The position numbers were made by a program, and so were the translations under genes. This document shows, piece by piece, positions 28,660 to 40,518 of a stretch of DNA of 64,000 bases. The notes under the pieces are model-generated. The model did no database searches and was not told where the DNA came from. It saw nothing but the letters and a program-made list of their open reading frames with translations. How positions within the stretch are numbered: the stretch's first letter is position 1; each line of letters begins with the position of its first letter. Source of the DNA: Thecaphora thlaspeos (taxonomy: Eukaryota; Basidiomycota; Ustilaginomycetes; Urocystidales; Glomosporiaceae); contig UWYS01000004.1 of assembly GCA_900291925.1 (NCBI GenBank), forward strand, positions 744,001 through 808,000, in the 5' to 3' direction.

Positions 28660-30633
28660 TCGATGCTCCCATACAATCAAGGCCAGCCACGTGGAGCATC
28701 GTCGGCGAGGATCTAGACCATGCCAGGCTCGGTCGGGCTGTAGCGAGCGCTGGCTCTGAGGCAACGGTACGCGTGGAGGCGCGAGAAGCTGGCAGGGAAC
28801 GAGATGGGCGAGAGGCCGGGAAAGCAAGATGAGACGAGATGCGAGCGGGACAATCCGTCTTGCCCCGCTCGCTCGCTACAAAAGGAAAATCAGATTTTGC
28901 TGCGCCGCGCTGGCAACTGGCAGCTGGCTGGGCGGGCAGCAACAAGCAAAGAGCGCCACACCCTAGCGTTTGCCTGCAAGGCGGCCAGCTTGGCGAAACT
29001 TTGTCAACGGTCTGGCTATCTTCGTGCGAACGAGACAGGCCTGCGGGCGGTCGGTCAGTCGGGCGTGCCGGCTACTTTTTCAGACAGGTAGGCAGGGAGG
29101 CAGGGAGGCAAGCAGGGAGCTCCCCCCACCGAGCGAGCAAGCAAGCGAGTCAGCGGTAAGCCATGGCCGACTGGGTGGGTCGCCTTCAACGCTAGCAGCC
29201 GCTGACTTCCGACACTTGCAGCTCAGCAGCATATACGCTCTACTCGAGCGCGGTAAGGTCGAGATGGTGGCGAAGCGGCGAAAGCCAGAGTTCGGAAGCT
29301 TGTCGCTCGTTGGTGCTCGCCGAAGCACCCGGCTTCTGAGCTGGCTCGAGATGATTCGAGCGCTACGACGTCGTGGCCCCTTTGGTTCCCCTTCGTGGCC
29401 GCGTACGAGGCAAGGTAGGAGACCGACGGTGCAGTCGAGGAGCGGGCGACGCCGGCAAGCCGAGGAGCGAGCCTAGACGACCTCTGCCAGCCACCACGGC
29501 CAGAGCTCCCGCCGCCTCGTCGCTCGACCTCTTCGATTCTTGATTACGATCAGCCCGCCTCCTTCGAGTTCAGCCTCACCAGACAGGGCGTAGCTGCGGC
29601 GGCGCGAGCCTTACGGTCAGCCAGCGTCGATCTCTGCCACCAAGACGAGAGGCGTAAAACCCGACAGGCGGACAGGCCGCAGTCGTGGCGGGTTTAGTAC
29701 GACCGCTTGTCCATCGACGCCGTGCGGGCTACCCACCGACCATACGCAGGCTAGAGCGGCCTAGGCGGCGATGACCATGGCAATCGATGGCGCAATACCA
29801 GAGTCCCGGTCCCGTTTGACCAGTACGCCCTCATCCCTTTTTCCCCCTCCCCCCTGCGTACTGACCCGCTGCCGTTGTCGTGAGCGGTCCCATGGCGTGC
29901 TCGCTGTTCTAGACTTGCCTTCGTGGAGCCCCCTGCTCGCTCTCGAAAAGCTGCTGGCAAGTGGCTCTAACGGAGCCATGTATGCTGCGGTGACACGCCA
30001 GCTTACGGATGACGACAACGCACCGCGACGTTGACATCTCGCGTGGCGGTTGACAGGCTAGGGAGAGCTGGCTGGCGAAGCCTTCCCGTCGCGACGCGGA
30101 CGGATCGATCGAGAACCGAATCTTGTAAGCCCGCGGTCTCTGCCAGCCAGGCGAGAGGCAGCTTGGCTTAGCTGCTTCTGAGACCTCCGAGAAAGCACGT
30201 CGGGACATCTCGCGGCCAGCAAGGCGAATCGGAACTTTGTCGTAGGAAAATGTCTCTCCCTGCCTCTTTTGTTTGGACGTACCTTTTCCGACGGAGCTCG
30301 CTCTCCCTTCCTGCGATGACAACGATGCCGCAGAGGCTGCCTGACTAGCATACACCATGGCTGCGGCGGCAGACTGGGCTTGGTCAAATGCCAAGGTACA
30401 CGGGTGGTTGCGCTTCCGTTCGATGCGCTAGCAGCTTCTGTCCAGATTAGTCGGTCTTCGCAAGGAGCGGTCAAGTGCATGGGACCACATGTATTGCGCG
30501 GTGAGAAGGATCGAAGCAAGACAGTCGGCAAGACTGTGCGCGGGCAATGGGTTTCTGGCTCGTCGCGCGTCCCTTCGCCATCAGCAGCATCTCCCTCCCG
30601 GAACCCAGTCTAGAGGCGTCATCGCAACGTTCC
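28660..30633. other. Gene-poor stretch, about 2 kb
   Basis: Overlapping frames on both strands (28598-28945 minus, 28970-29476 plus, 29909-30394 minus) have no domain and mostly lack an ATG start. In the last, a minus segment with MVYASQAASAASLSSQEG between an acceptor-like CAG and a GTACGT donor might be an exon of an unrecognised gene. Confidence 0.4.
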
Positions 30634-31344
30634 TCAGGCTCCGCGAGCCTTGATAGCCATCACCTTCAGAGGATAGAGGATGAGGGACGGGCGACGGTCG
30701 GGGTCGGGCAGGTGTCAGCGTACGATCGGGCCAGCTCTGTGAACGGAGGACGCTTTGGGCAGACTCACCAGCTGGACCTTCTTCCTGACCATGTCTGCGA
30801 ACCTCCGACGATGCCTCTCGCTCTTCTTTCGCCTCCTCTCCTCGTTGGGCTTCTCGTGCCTCTGCTGCAGTCTGAGCTCGTTTCGGACGTTGTTCCTCCT
30901 CAGCAGGACGGCCAGCTGCCCGTAGGCGCGCGCCGCATCGGCCTGGGCCGTGACGGGGATGCTCCTACCGCTGGACGGCGTGGCGGGCCATGATGCCTCG
31001 CCTTGGATGTTGCGCCTGCTCCAATCCGCCTCGAGGTCTGCGGCGTAGTCCATCCTGTCGTCTCCCGGTCGGACCGCCGCGTTCTTCCTGGTGTGCTTGT
31101 AGCCGTCGTTGAGCAGGTTGATGATCGAGCTGTAGGTACCACCGACTTCCGTATCTTGTTGCTTGTTTGCGGGCGCTGGAGCCTTTTCCGGGCGAGGTTG
31201 TGATGTCGAGAGGGCTCGAGGCGCCGAGAGGACGGGCAAGGCGGAGCGAGAACTGCTGGCGACATTGTAGGCCGGCATGTGGCGGACCGAGCGCAGGAGC
31301 GATCTCGCCTGCTGGCGGAAAAGTGATGTTCCGAAGGCAGACAT
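30634..31344 (-). CDS. MRP21: Mitochondrial small-subunit ribosomal protein bS21m (Mrp21-like)
   Basis: Component of the mitochondrial ribosome small subunit. Exon 1 (30769-31344) starts MSAFGTSLFRQQARSLLRSV, a basic mitochondrial presequence, and contains the family core: YGQLAVLLRRNNVRNELRLQ, followed by RHEKPNEERRRKKSERHRRR and FADMVRKKVQL. A GTGAGT donor after VQL joins a tiny exon 2 (30634-30663) encoding VMAIKARGA and a TGA stop, restoring the usual family ending. Its acceptor is AAG rather than CAG. Total about 201 residues, longer than bacterial S21 because of the presequence and a linker. The gene is divergent from PIF1. Confidence 0.92.
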
Positions 31345-32648
31345 TCTGTGGTGGCGATTGTGGAGGCGGTGGTGGTATTCTGGCGCTGGCAAGAGTGATG
31401 TCGATAGACGATGGGATGGCGTGGACGGCGGTATGGGAAACGGTGGAGACACGAGGCCTCGTTCGCCGGCAGAGAGTCGCAAAAAAAAGAACAGCCCGGA
31501 GCCGTCGGACGCCACCTGCGTCAACGGACCCGATCCAGAAGGCTTGCAGGAGAGCCCCGATGTTAAAGAAAAAACTACAGTCTGCCTGTCCTTACGTCGG
31601 CTCCGAAGGCGGGCCTCCTCTTCATTCTGCCTCCGGACGACCTCTCGCCTTTGTGACTCTCTCGAGTATCGAGGTTGTGCCGACCTTCGGTTCCTCTTGA
31701 AGCACGCACTCTCGTCGCTCCAGTTTGGCCTTGTTCGGGCTCGACGTTGTACAAGGTGGCAAGTCGAGGAAAGGGCAGGCACCAGGGCAGAAGAGGGCCG
31801 TTCTCAAATATCGTCGGCATTTTCGACATGCATTTTCCGCACTAAATTGCAATCGAATGCGAGCGCATCCGCGTGTAACCCTGCGCCGCATCGGCCTTCT
31901 GCGGCTGTCTAGCAACCCGCTGAAGCTGGATCTCTGTGTCGTGGTCGTCCACGCTTTGTAGCGACGTCATGAACACCTGCACACAAGCTAAGGAGACGCT
32001 GCAGCAGGCTGCGTATGCCAGGCCCGCCTCAAGCGGGTGGCGAGCGCGGGGCGATATAGCGGAGGGTGTCCCGGGACCGAGGCAGGGGCAGGAAGCCCGT
32101 CGCGGGGCGTTATGCTGGCGCGTCGCGTTTCGTGCGCCGATGCCTGCGCCGATGCTGCCCACTTTTTTGGAGAGGCCGCGTTTTGGCGGCGGCGGCGGCG
32201 GCGGCGGCATTGAACGCCGCATCGGAAGCTGCCCACAACAACTCGTCTGCCTCAACCCATCCGCCGACCAGCAGCATCAAGGCCACCCGCCCCCGCCTTC
32301 AGACCTGTGAGCAAGCAAGCAAGCGAGCGATGGCTTCCTCGCAGTCAGCCCCAGGGAGGCAGCGGCCCAGGACGACGCCTGCCTCCCACAAGCGCTGACT
32401 TTTTTTTTTGCTCCTTCCTCGTCATCCTCTTCAAACTTTGCCACCGGCACATCCGTCAGCCTTCGCTCTCTCTGCTTCATCACACCACGCAGCCAGCACA
32501 TCCGGCTGCGAAACGGCCCACGTTGGAACAGTCCGTCTCTCTCGCCAGCAAGCAGTCTCCCGCTCTCCCCACCGAGTAGGTCGATTTCCGCCACCACCAC
32601 CATCACCGGCCCGGTCCCCACTGTCCTCTCCCCACACCCGACCTAGAC
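31345..32648. promoter_or_regulatory. Divergent promoter region, MRP21 / PIF1
   Basis: 1.3 kb between divergent starts. It contains a GGC-repeat block at about 32182-32209 and a T-run at 32399-32409. Frames across it (31277-31912, 31842-32255) have no domain and are taken as non-coding. By position it includes both promoters. Confidence 0.5.
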
Positions 32649-34724
32649 ATGATCCGCTCTGGCCTCGGCAACCTCAAGAGGTCGTGGTCGGGCAACCACC
32701 ACGACCTCGGCGACCCGGCAGGCCCCGCAGCAAAGAATAACGACGGCGCTTCCAGTCAGGAAATCTTCTACGAATGGTCCGATACGCCGTCGCCACCTGG
32801 CTCGCCACGAACCAAGATCTCTTCCTCCACAGACGCCATGGTACAGGGTAACGGTGGTAAGTGGAGCGAGGCGCCTGGCATTCAGTATGCGGGACAATGG
32901 CTGACGCTTCTGCTCGTTTTTCTCTCGTCCTACCTCTCGGCCGCCCGCTTGCGCTATCCAGCTAAACGACGAAAGAGCGACGAGGCGGGCTTCGTCCCAG
33001 CATCGAGTCTGGCGCCAAGCAGAGTGCGAGACTTCCACACGACGGTCAACAAGCCCTATCAGCCTTCCTGGAACAGACCTTACCAACAGCAGCAGCCTTC
33101 CAAGGACCTCGTCGCCAGCTTTGCCCGTGCACGAAGCGGCCCCCTTGCCAGCTCGTTGCAGGTTAACGCCCCTCCAGCCTCGAGCGCACCGAGCTCGTCG
33201 TACCCCTCGTCGGCGTCATACCTCAAGTCGGCGCAACAGCTCAAGGAGGAGCGCCGGAGTGCAGGGCCCGGAAGCTCCGTCATGGATTCGCCGCTCTTCG
33301 CCGCGCGGCCCAAGGTACCGAGCAAGGTGTTCCTTTCGGGTGAGCAGCGTGCGGTGCTCGACATGGTGGTGCGCGAGAAGAAGAGCGTCTTCTTCACCGG
33401 CTCGGCCGGCACCGGTAAATCGGTGCTGCTGCGCGAGGTCATCCGCGAGCTCAAGCAGGTCTACAGCAAAAAGGCGGACGCCGTCGCCGTGACCGCCTCG
33501 ACGGGCATTGCTGCGTGCAACATCGGCGGCGTCACGCTTCACAGCTTCAGCGGCATCGGCCTTGGCAAGGAGCCGGTCGCGCAGCTCGTCACCAAGATCC
33601 GGCGTAACCGCAAGGCCAGCGCCCGGTGGCTGCGCACGCAGGTGCTGATCATGGACGAAATCTCGATGGTCGACCCTGAACTGTTCGACAAGCTCGAAGA
33701 GGTGGCAAGGGTGGTGCGCAAGAACAGCAAGCCGTTTGGTGGGCTCCAGGTCATCATCACGGGCGACTTTTTCCAGCTGCCGCCCGTCAATCCAGCGGGC
33801 GGCATGACGTTTGCCTTCGAGGCCAAGAGCTGGGATAGCGTCGTGGCGCACAAGGTCAACCTGACCAAGGTCTTCCGTCAGAAGGACTCCCGCTTCGTCA
33901 CGATGCTCAACGAGATGCGCTTCGGGCAGCTGTCGCCGGCCACCATCAAGGCGTTCAAGGCGCTGGAGCGCGTGCCTACCTACGAGGCGGGGATCGTCCC
34001 GACGGAGCTGTTCCCGCGACGCGAAGAGGTCGACTGCGCCAACCTCGAGCGGCTGGCGGCGCTGCCGACAAAGGCCGAGACATTCCCGGCGTCGGACGGC
34101 GGATCGCTGGACACGACGGGGCGCGAGAGGGTGCTGCAGAACTTCATCGCGCTCAAGAGCCTCACGCTCAAGGTGAACGCCCAGGTGATGCTGATCAAGA
34201 ACGTCGACGAGACGCTCTTCAACGGCTCGGTTGGGCTGGTGCTGGACTTTGTCGACGAGCGCGAGTGGGCCGAGCGCTCTCCGGGTAGCATCGACCTTCA
34301 GAAGGACGAGGGCAACAAGCTCAACGTGCTCAACCGCGCCTCGCAGCGCAAGTGGCCGCTAGTACGCTTCCGGCTGCCCAACAACGGTGGCTTCCGCGAC
34401 TACCTCGCCAAGCCCGAGAGCTGGAAGAACGAGCTGCCGACGGGCGAGGTGCAGGCGTCGCGCACCCAAGTCCCGCTGATTCTGGCGTGGGCCATGTCGA
34501 TCCACAAGTCGCAAGGCCAGACGCTCCAGTGCTGCCGCATCAATCTCAACCGCGTCTTTGAAAAAGGTCAGGCGTACGTCGCGCTGTCGAGGGCGACGTC
34601 GCTCGAGGGCCTACAGGTGATGGGTTTTAACGCGTCCAAGGTCATGGCGCATCCAAAGGTCATCCAATGGAGTCGATCGCTGCTGGCGCTGCAGCAGGGA
34701 TCGAACAAAGACGACGATGCGTAG
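32649..34724 (+). CDS. PIF1: PIF1-family 5'-3' DNA helicase
   Basis: Helicase of mitochondria and nucleus that unwinds G-quadruplexes and acts at telomeres and in mtDNA maintenance. Exons 32649-32856 and 32962-34724 (1,971 nt) give 656 residues. The 105-nt intron (donor GTAAGT, acceptor ATCCAG) is stop-free, so it is easily mistaken for coding. Motifs: Walker A FFTGSAGTGKSVLLREVI (about residue 215), TASTGIAACNIGGVTLHSFS, Walker B IMDEISMVDPELF (about 299), QVIITGDFFQLPPVN, and the C-terminal LAWAMSIHKSQGQTLQ and GQAYVALSRATSLEGLQV (about 575-620). The N-terminal ~190 residues are low-complexity and may include a mitochondrial targeting signal. All helicase motifs look intact. Confidence 0.95.
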   Translation: MIRSGLGNLKRSWSGNHHDLGDPAGPAAKNNDGASSQEIFYEWSDTPSPPGSPRTKISSSTDAMVQGNGGKWSEAPGIQYAGQWLTLLLVFLSSYLSAARLRYPAKRRKSDEAGFVPASSLAPSRVRDFHTTVNKPYQPSWNRPYQQQQPSKDLVASFARARSGPLASSLQVNAPPASSAPSSSYPSSASYLKSAQQLKEERRSAGPGSSVMDSPLFAARPKVPSKVFLSGEQRAVLDMVVREKKSVFFTGSAGTGKSVLLREVIRELKQVYSKKADAVAVTASTGIAACNIGGVTLHSFSGIGLGKEPVAQLVTKIRRNRKASARWLRTQVLIMDEISMVDPELFDKLEEVARVVRKNSKPFGGLQVIITGDFFQLPPVNPAGGMTFAFEAKSWDSVVAHKVNLTKVFRQKDSRFVTMLNEMRFGQLSPATIKAFKALERVPTYEAGIVPTELFPRREEVDCANLERLAALPTKAETFPASDGGSLDTTGRERVLQNFIALKSLTLKVNAQVMLIKNVDETLFNGSVGLVLDFVDEREWAERSPGSIDLQKDEGNKLNVLNRASQRKWPLVRFRLPNNGGFRDYLAKPESWKNELPTGEVQASRTQVPLILAWAMSIHKSQGQTLQCCRINLNRVFEKGQAYVALSRATSLEGLQVMGFNASKVMAHPKVIQWSRSLLALQQGSNKDDDA

Positions 34725-35731
34725 CGATATAGGTCCGCAGTGCAGTGGACGGGACGGGAGCAGAGATGAGAACGGGATCAGCAATCACATGGACATCGGA
34801 CCAGCATTGCACCAGGTAGCACAGAACTAAAGCAGTATGTCACCTCGCCATCGCACCGGTAGGCCACGATCGGCATTTGATTCAGTCAACGGGCAGAGAG
34901 CAGAGTAGAGCGTGTTTCCGTTTCAGAGGGCAGCAGTCAGCGCTTGCGGGGTTTCCGATCACCCGCATTCATCATCGGAGGAGCCTCCCTCGCCTTCCTG
35001 CACGCTCGCAGACAGTAGACGAACTCCTCTTTCGTCGCGACACAGAGCGAAAACACAGACGAGCCGATGATGACGAGGAAGCGGAGTCAAATTAGAATGT
35101 TGGAAGGATGCGGAGAAGGCAAGGTAGGATACTGTACGTGAAATAGAGTATTTGGCAGGTGGAAAACGGTGACAGGGGTAAAAGACGGGTACAGGTGCAG
35201 ACGGGGCGGTGTCCAAAAGGCGTGTCGCAGGTGTGCGAAGAAGAGAGGAAAACGGGCTGGGGAGGGGAAAGACGATCGTCCCGACCCGGTATGGTTGGAT
35301 TTTGATCTTTCCTCCCTGTAAAGATGTTGTAAAGATATACAGCGTGATGCTACGAGTAGGGTTCGGGAGAGCACGAGGCCCGATGTACCGATTGACGAGA
35401 GAAGCAGAGATAGACGGGAAGGATGGCTGTGTAAGATGCATGCGAGAAAGACGAGAGGTCCAGCTAGGGGTGGTTAAGCAGGGACCGCAGCTGGAGGCGG
35501 AAAGAGAGGGAAACACACTAGTACACGTTTGCTATGGGAAAGCGGCAACAACGGAGGAAGGAGGACGAGTCTGCCAGAGCAGTTGGAGGTGGGGGTGGTG
35601 GTACGGTTTGGTTGCAAGATGCTGAAAAGAATGAGACTGTGCCGAGACGGAGGATCGCGAGGGAGACGTGCGGCTGTAGGGTATGACTTGGCGCGTGTGG
35701 AAAGAGGATGGTCGTTGGTCGTGCATGGTGT
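34725..35731. other. Convergent intergenic region
   Basis: About 1 kb between the PIF1 and zinc-finger gene stops. It is somewhat AT-richer than the flanking genes, and the overlapping frames (34959-35516 minus, 35209-35625 plus) are low-complexity. Probably two 3' UTRs. Confidence 0.5.
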
Positions 35732-37477
35732 CTAAATGCTGCCTCGATGCGCCATGAGGTAGGCTCCCAGGCCACCGGGAGGGTAGGCATCGGCGCCGTT
35801 CTGATTGGAGCTGCCGGCCGTGTAGGGACGCCCTTCGGTAGGTCCGCCGCTAACGGGGTGGCTCGAATCGGAACCGGGCAGCATGAGTGGAAGGCTCGAC
35901 AGGTTCCCGAACGAAGCCTGGCCGTAGGCGGAGGGCGGCAGCGAGCCGGAGCTCGAGGCGACAGAGGATATGCTGTACCGAGACGAGGGTGCGGCCATGC
36001 TGAGTGGCGCCGAGTACGGAGCACCAAAACTGCCGCTCGCACTGCTGCTCGGCTGACTCATCGGACCCATTCCCGAGGTGGCAGGTGGGAGGATCGAGAG
36101 GCCGTGGTGCATCCCGCCGCCTGAGGCAGGGCCGCCAGCGTGGTGGTAGCCTGCCGACATAGGTACGTGCGTCATGCCGTGCTCGCCGTAGCCTGTAGGT
36201 CGGATCTGGCGCCGCTGCTCATCCTCCTTTTTCTGCCGGCGCCATGCTTTGCGCATGTCCTTGAACTCTATGTGTGCAGACGGTTAAGAAAGAGGCAACT
36301 CCTATCCCAGACAGTCAGTACGACGGTTCTTGGCACAGCGCGAAGAGCTTGCCCGAAATGGGCGGAAAGCCATGGCTTGTGACACTCACCGGAAGGCGAC
36401 CGTTTCGGTCCGTGCTTCTGCATGGCCACGTGCGCGTTGAGGTGGTTGAGCGTGCCGTAGCTCTTTGCGCAACCGGGCCACTTGCAGGGGTAGAGCCTCT
36501 CAATCTCGTCGTAGCGGCGACGCGGTCGCTTCTTGCCAACGCCGTTGCCGAAACCGCCGAGGCCTCCCATCTTGTGACCGCCGTACCCACCCGAGCCGTA
36601 CGACAGGCCTCCCGGTCCAGGCATGCCGTCTTCCATCGGCGGCATGTAAGAGAAGATCTTGTTGCCGCCCATATCGCCAGCCAGGGCGCTGGTCGGCATC
36701 GAAAACCTGCGCTGCTGCGCATATGGGTCCATCGCCGCCGCTGAATGGGGACCGGGTCCAGAAGGGTAGCCGCGCGGCGCCGCCATGCTGCCGCCGAGGT
36801 ACGAGGCGCTCTCAGAATCGGGCGGTGCCGAAGACGGGTCGGGAAAGCCAAATTGCCCGAACATGCCATCGGCCGTGTGAGGTCTGGCCGAGCCAGAGGC
36901 GGATTCCCAGGCGGCGAGGCCATGCGCTCGCGGCGGTGCATGACCAAGGACGGCATCGCCCTCGCCGTGGTAAGGCTGAGCGGCACCCATCATTGGTCCC
37001 GAGATAGAGGCGCGATAGTGCAGATACGAGTCCTGCAGCGCTGGAGAGATGCCGACCACCTGGGTCTGCTCGTTGGATGCCAGCTGCGACGTAGACTGAG
37101 TGGTAGGGCTGAGGCTGCTGCCGCCCGAAAGGCTCTCTCTCGAGGGATAGCTGGAGCCGTACTGAACGCCCTTGGACGAATGAACTGCGTTGAGACTATT
37201 GTCGTGGGAAAACCCGCTCGCATTTGCACTCGCATGATGGGAGAGCGAGTCGGTGCGTTCCTGGTTCCAGGGATGACGGGCTTCTGATGAGCCGCGAGAG
37301 GTGGGAGGGCCGATAGCGTGCAGGAAAGAAACCGAGAAGAGGGAAATGGGCAGTGAGGGTACATGTAAGTTATCATCTCGATCACCTCGACTCAGTCGAA
37401 GAGGTCTGTAGGGAGCGGTGTCCCAACTCACCGTCTCTGTAGGCGGGCTGGGCCGACAAGTTGCCTCCGGTGCTCAT
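35732..37477 (-). CDS. CON7-like C2H2 zinc-finger transcription factor
   Basis: Nuclear transcription factor; the ascomycete relative CON7 controls conidium morphology and infection-related genes. Exons 37432-37477, 36390-37283 and 35732-36267 (1,476 nt) give 491 residues. The DNA-binding block spans intron 2: KKRPRRRYDEIERLYPCKWP, GCAKSYGTLNHLNAHVAMQK, HGPKRSPS, then EFKDMRKAWRRQKKEDEQRR. This is one C2H2 finger (C-x4-C-x12-H-x5-H) plus the basic helical extension typical of the group. Flanks are Gly/Ser/Tyr/Pro-rich and disordered. Both donors are GTGAGT and phases close. The start (MSTGGNLSAQPAYRD) is the only in-frame ATG in the first exon, but a further upstream exon is possible because a long leader with another open frame (37428-37775) precedes it. 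Confidence 0.85.
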
Positions 37478-40400
37478 GCTGGTGGTGGTGGCGAGTCCGT
37501 TGGTAGTGGCAGTGGAGGCCGGAGTGTGAATGCGAGTTGAAGAAGCCGGCGTTTCCGGATGGGCGCTGCAGGAATGGACCTTGTAACTGTGAGTCACAAG
37601 AGCTAAGGGGCGGAGACAATTCCGGAGGCGAGGACTGTCTTAAGCTGGGTTCGGAGAGTAGAGGGGGAGGGGTTGAAAGCGGAGTCGACGACGGTTCTTG
37701 AACGGAGGAGCCGTAGGTGCCAAACGCTGTAAGAGCGGCGAAGTCTCTGGTGGCTATTACCTCGGACTTGGGCACGCTGGTCGAGTCGGGGTTGGCGAGC
37801 GGCTCACTCGTCGGCCAGGCAGGGACAGGGGCGAGAGCTTGGTGCTGGTGCTCTGCCTAATCTAGGGCAGCAGCGGCTGGTTGAAAAGAAGTGACGGTGG
37901 GTCGGCGGTGAGTGAAGCTGTGCGAGAGAAAGGTTGGCTCTATACGAAGAGTAGGGTTACGGGGGAAGTGGTGTCGAAGAAAGCTTGCAGTCTTCGAAGG
38001 AAGCTTGCTTCAGCGGAATCTTCGCTCAAGCTCTGTCCGAGCCGGGAATGAGCTCGAGGCTTGCTTTTGCGATCGCTCCGCGGTCGAGGAAGGTGGCCAG
38101 CAGCGCGAGCGGAAGCGATCGAGGTGATGCGCGGTCGAGGTGTGTGGGCCAGGCGGCCAGAGGGGTCTAAGGGATGCGGCGACTCGGAGGCGGGACGTGT
38201 GGGAACGGCCGGTCCGTGGCGGAGCGGCGCGGGGGTGGGCTGGAGGGTAGACGGTAGAGCTAGCGGGCTTGCGAGGCAAGCTGGTCTAAATTACTGTATC
38301 GTGCTGCGATGCAAGATGAGCTCCTCGAAGTGCACGGCGTCGACGGAAGTTGAGGGCGATCGGCCGCGATAGATGGATGGATGGTGATGGGCAGTGGTGG
38401 GTGACTTTTGACGGAAGCGAAAGGAAGGAGAAGGGATAGGGACCGATGGCGAGAGAGGGGTGGAAGGCGAACGAGGGAGTAGGCAGCCGAGGATGACCGC
38501 GTATAAGAGCTAGTTGCCCGGAAGCTGCCGATTGATGAGGTGACGCCGGACCGCACTGCTGGCGAGGCAGAGGTGAGGCGACGCGAGGCCAAAAGGGGGA
38601 CGCCAATTGGGACGAGGGGGGAGCGGCGCAGGCGAGGCGACCGAGGAAGCAAACCAGAGATCAGCCAGCATGCACCGCGGCGTGGGTGTCACGGCGCTTT
38701 CTGCATGCACTCTGCCGGCCAGGAGCTGGCGTGCCCCGCCTCAATCGCTGGCGGCCCGACCCGGTACCACGACCGCCAAAGAGAAAGAAAAAAAGAAAGA
38801 AAAAAGCTGCCCTACTTGCCCCCAGGCCGGCCGCTCTATGTAGCGCCTCGTCACCTTTCCTCTGCTCTGCAGCCTGCCTGCTCCAGGGGGGCCCTCGCAT
38901 TGCCGTCGAGGGCTCGATCTGCCGCTCTCACATGTCCCCCTCAGCCCGTCTCCCCTTCCCTTTGTGAACGCGCGGGTCCGAACCCCCGCACACGCCTCGC
39001 TGCCGCCTCTTCCCTCCCTCCTCTTTTGTTGCCGCGGTCCTGAGACGCTCAGGCGCCTAGCGCGCGAGGCTCGAGCGTTGGTTTACTCTCAGCGTCTTTG
39101 TTGCAAAGGAGGGCCGGGCTTCGCCGAGATGCAGGGCGCTTACGAGGGCGTAGGCGTACGGCCCGAGAGTAGGTGACTAGCAGCAGCTCCTTCTCCTCAT
39201 CAGATCGTCAACCCGGTCCCTCGTCTCATGGTGATGAGACGACACATAGCCACCTCCGGCCAATTCAGGATTATTCTTTTCGTCCGCGATAGACGCACCT
39301 TCCTTCGACTTGAGACCCAAGCCGGCATATGTGGGTGCATGCCGGACAGGCAAAATGCCGGCGTACCGTACAAAACACAAGAGAGAAACGGGTGGGAAGA
39401 CGAGGACCGGGTGATCCTAAGTGAGCGTACGTCGCCGTATCTACAGCCCAAGTCAGTTAGTGTAAGACCCTCAGTCATGAACACAGTCAGAAGTCATCGT
39501 TGACCCCTGGACTACAGCTCGGCGCATACCGGGGCTCCAGCCAGGTGTAGTATAAACGGGTGTGCTACAGACAAGTTATACCCCGCCATGTGTGGGCCCA
39601 TATTTCAGAGTGGAGGGAAAAGGGCTGGACTTTGGCTGGCGGTCATTGGCAACGGGCCGTAGCCCAGCTATGGCGGAGTGCTCTACGGTGTGGTCACAGA
39701 TGGTCTAACTATGGCGGCGATTGCACAAAGATTGTTGACCAATAGGTAATGATTATATGTTCACAGATCAGGTCATACTCTGGACATGCGGACAGCCCAG
39801 AAATCTGGGTGTATCTCTCCAGGAAGTAGCTGTGATCATATTTATGTACAGTAAGTTCAGTACATAGGCAGTTAGAGCCCGCCGAGTGAGACACTCGATG
39901 GGGGCCCCGTATTGTGAGGCCAGAGTTCACGGGGCCTGTGGCAAAGGGGGCCGGACCTTGTGAATGGAAGCGGAGGCGATGCCACCACCATATCGCTGGA
40001 CACCCTCCGGACCTTGCGAGAGTTCTGGCCGAACCAAGCCGAGAGACGCCCTTCCAGGCGAGTTTGTGCTGCTCAGGATCGAGGGGACCGTGCAACGGGG
40101 AAGCACCCAGACCGGAGAAGGCGCCGCAGCGAAGCATCTTAACTGTACAGTACGGCATCGTCACCTCGGCGGGCTACGTGCTGCCCGCCACCGCCTCATC
40201 CAGCACCGCCGAGGGCAGTTGGCTGAAGAGCCCATGGTGTCTCCATCACCTCACTTGCGAGAGAGGCTTTCGATGCTATACGTAACTTACTCCCCGCTGC
40301 TCCTTTGCTGGTCGATACCGTATGCGCCGCCATGGTTAGAGGGTGGCCCACCGTCCATACTGTTGGCGATCGGCCGCATCGGATTCGAGCCCGATGCAAT

Positions 40401-40499
40401 CGGAAAGATCGGGCTGCGGTCAGTCGCCGACTCGCCGTCGGAGCTGCTACCACCAGGCCTAGACCACCTAGGCCTAGGCCTTACGGGTAGAAATCTTCC

Positions 40500-40518
40500 G
40501 GGACGCCGACGGCGTCCC
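40500..40518. repeat. 19-bp near-perfect palindrome
   Basis: GGGACGCCG and CGGCGTCCC flank a single A. Just upstream, at about 40469-40480, lies a second perfect 12-bp palindrome, CCTAGGCCTAGG. Confidence 0.85.

Noticed and set aside
29909..30394. 161-codon minus-strand frame as a gene
   Set aside because: It starts at TTG and has no domain; an exon may lie inside it but I cannot build a gene.
40374..40402. tRNA-like T-arm (ATTCGAGCCCGAT)
   Set aside because: The loop has the wrong size and no acceptor, D or anticodon stems can be drawn around it.
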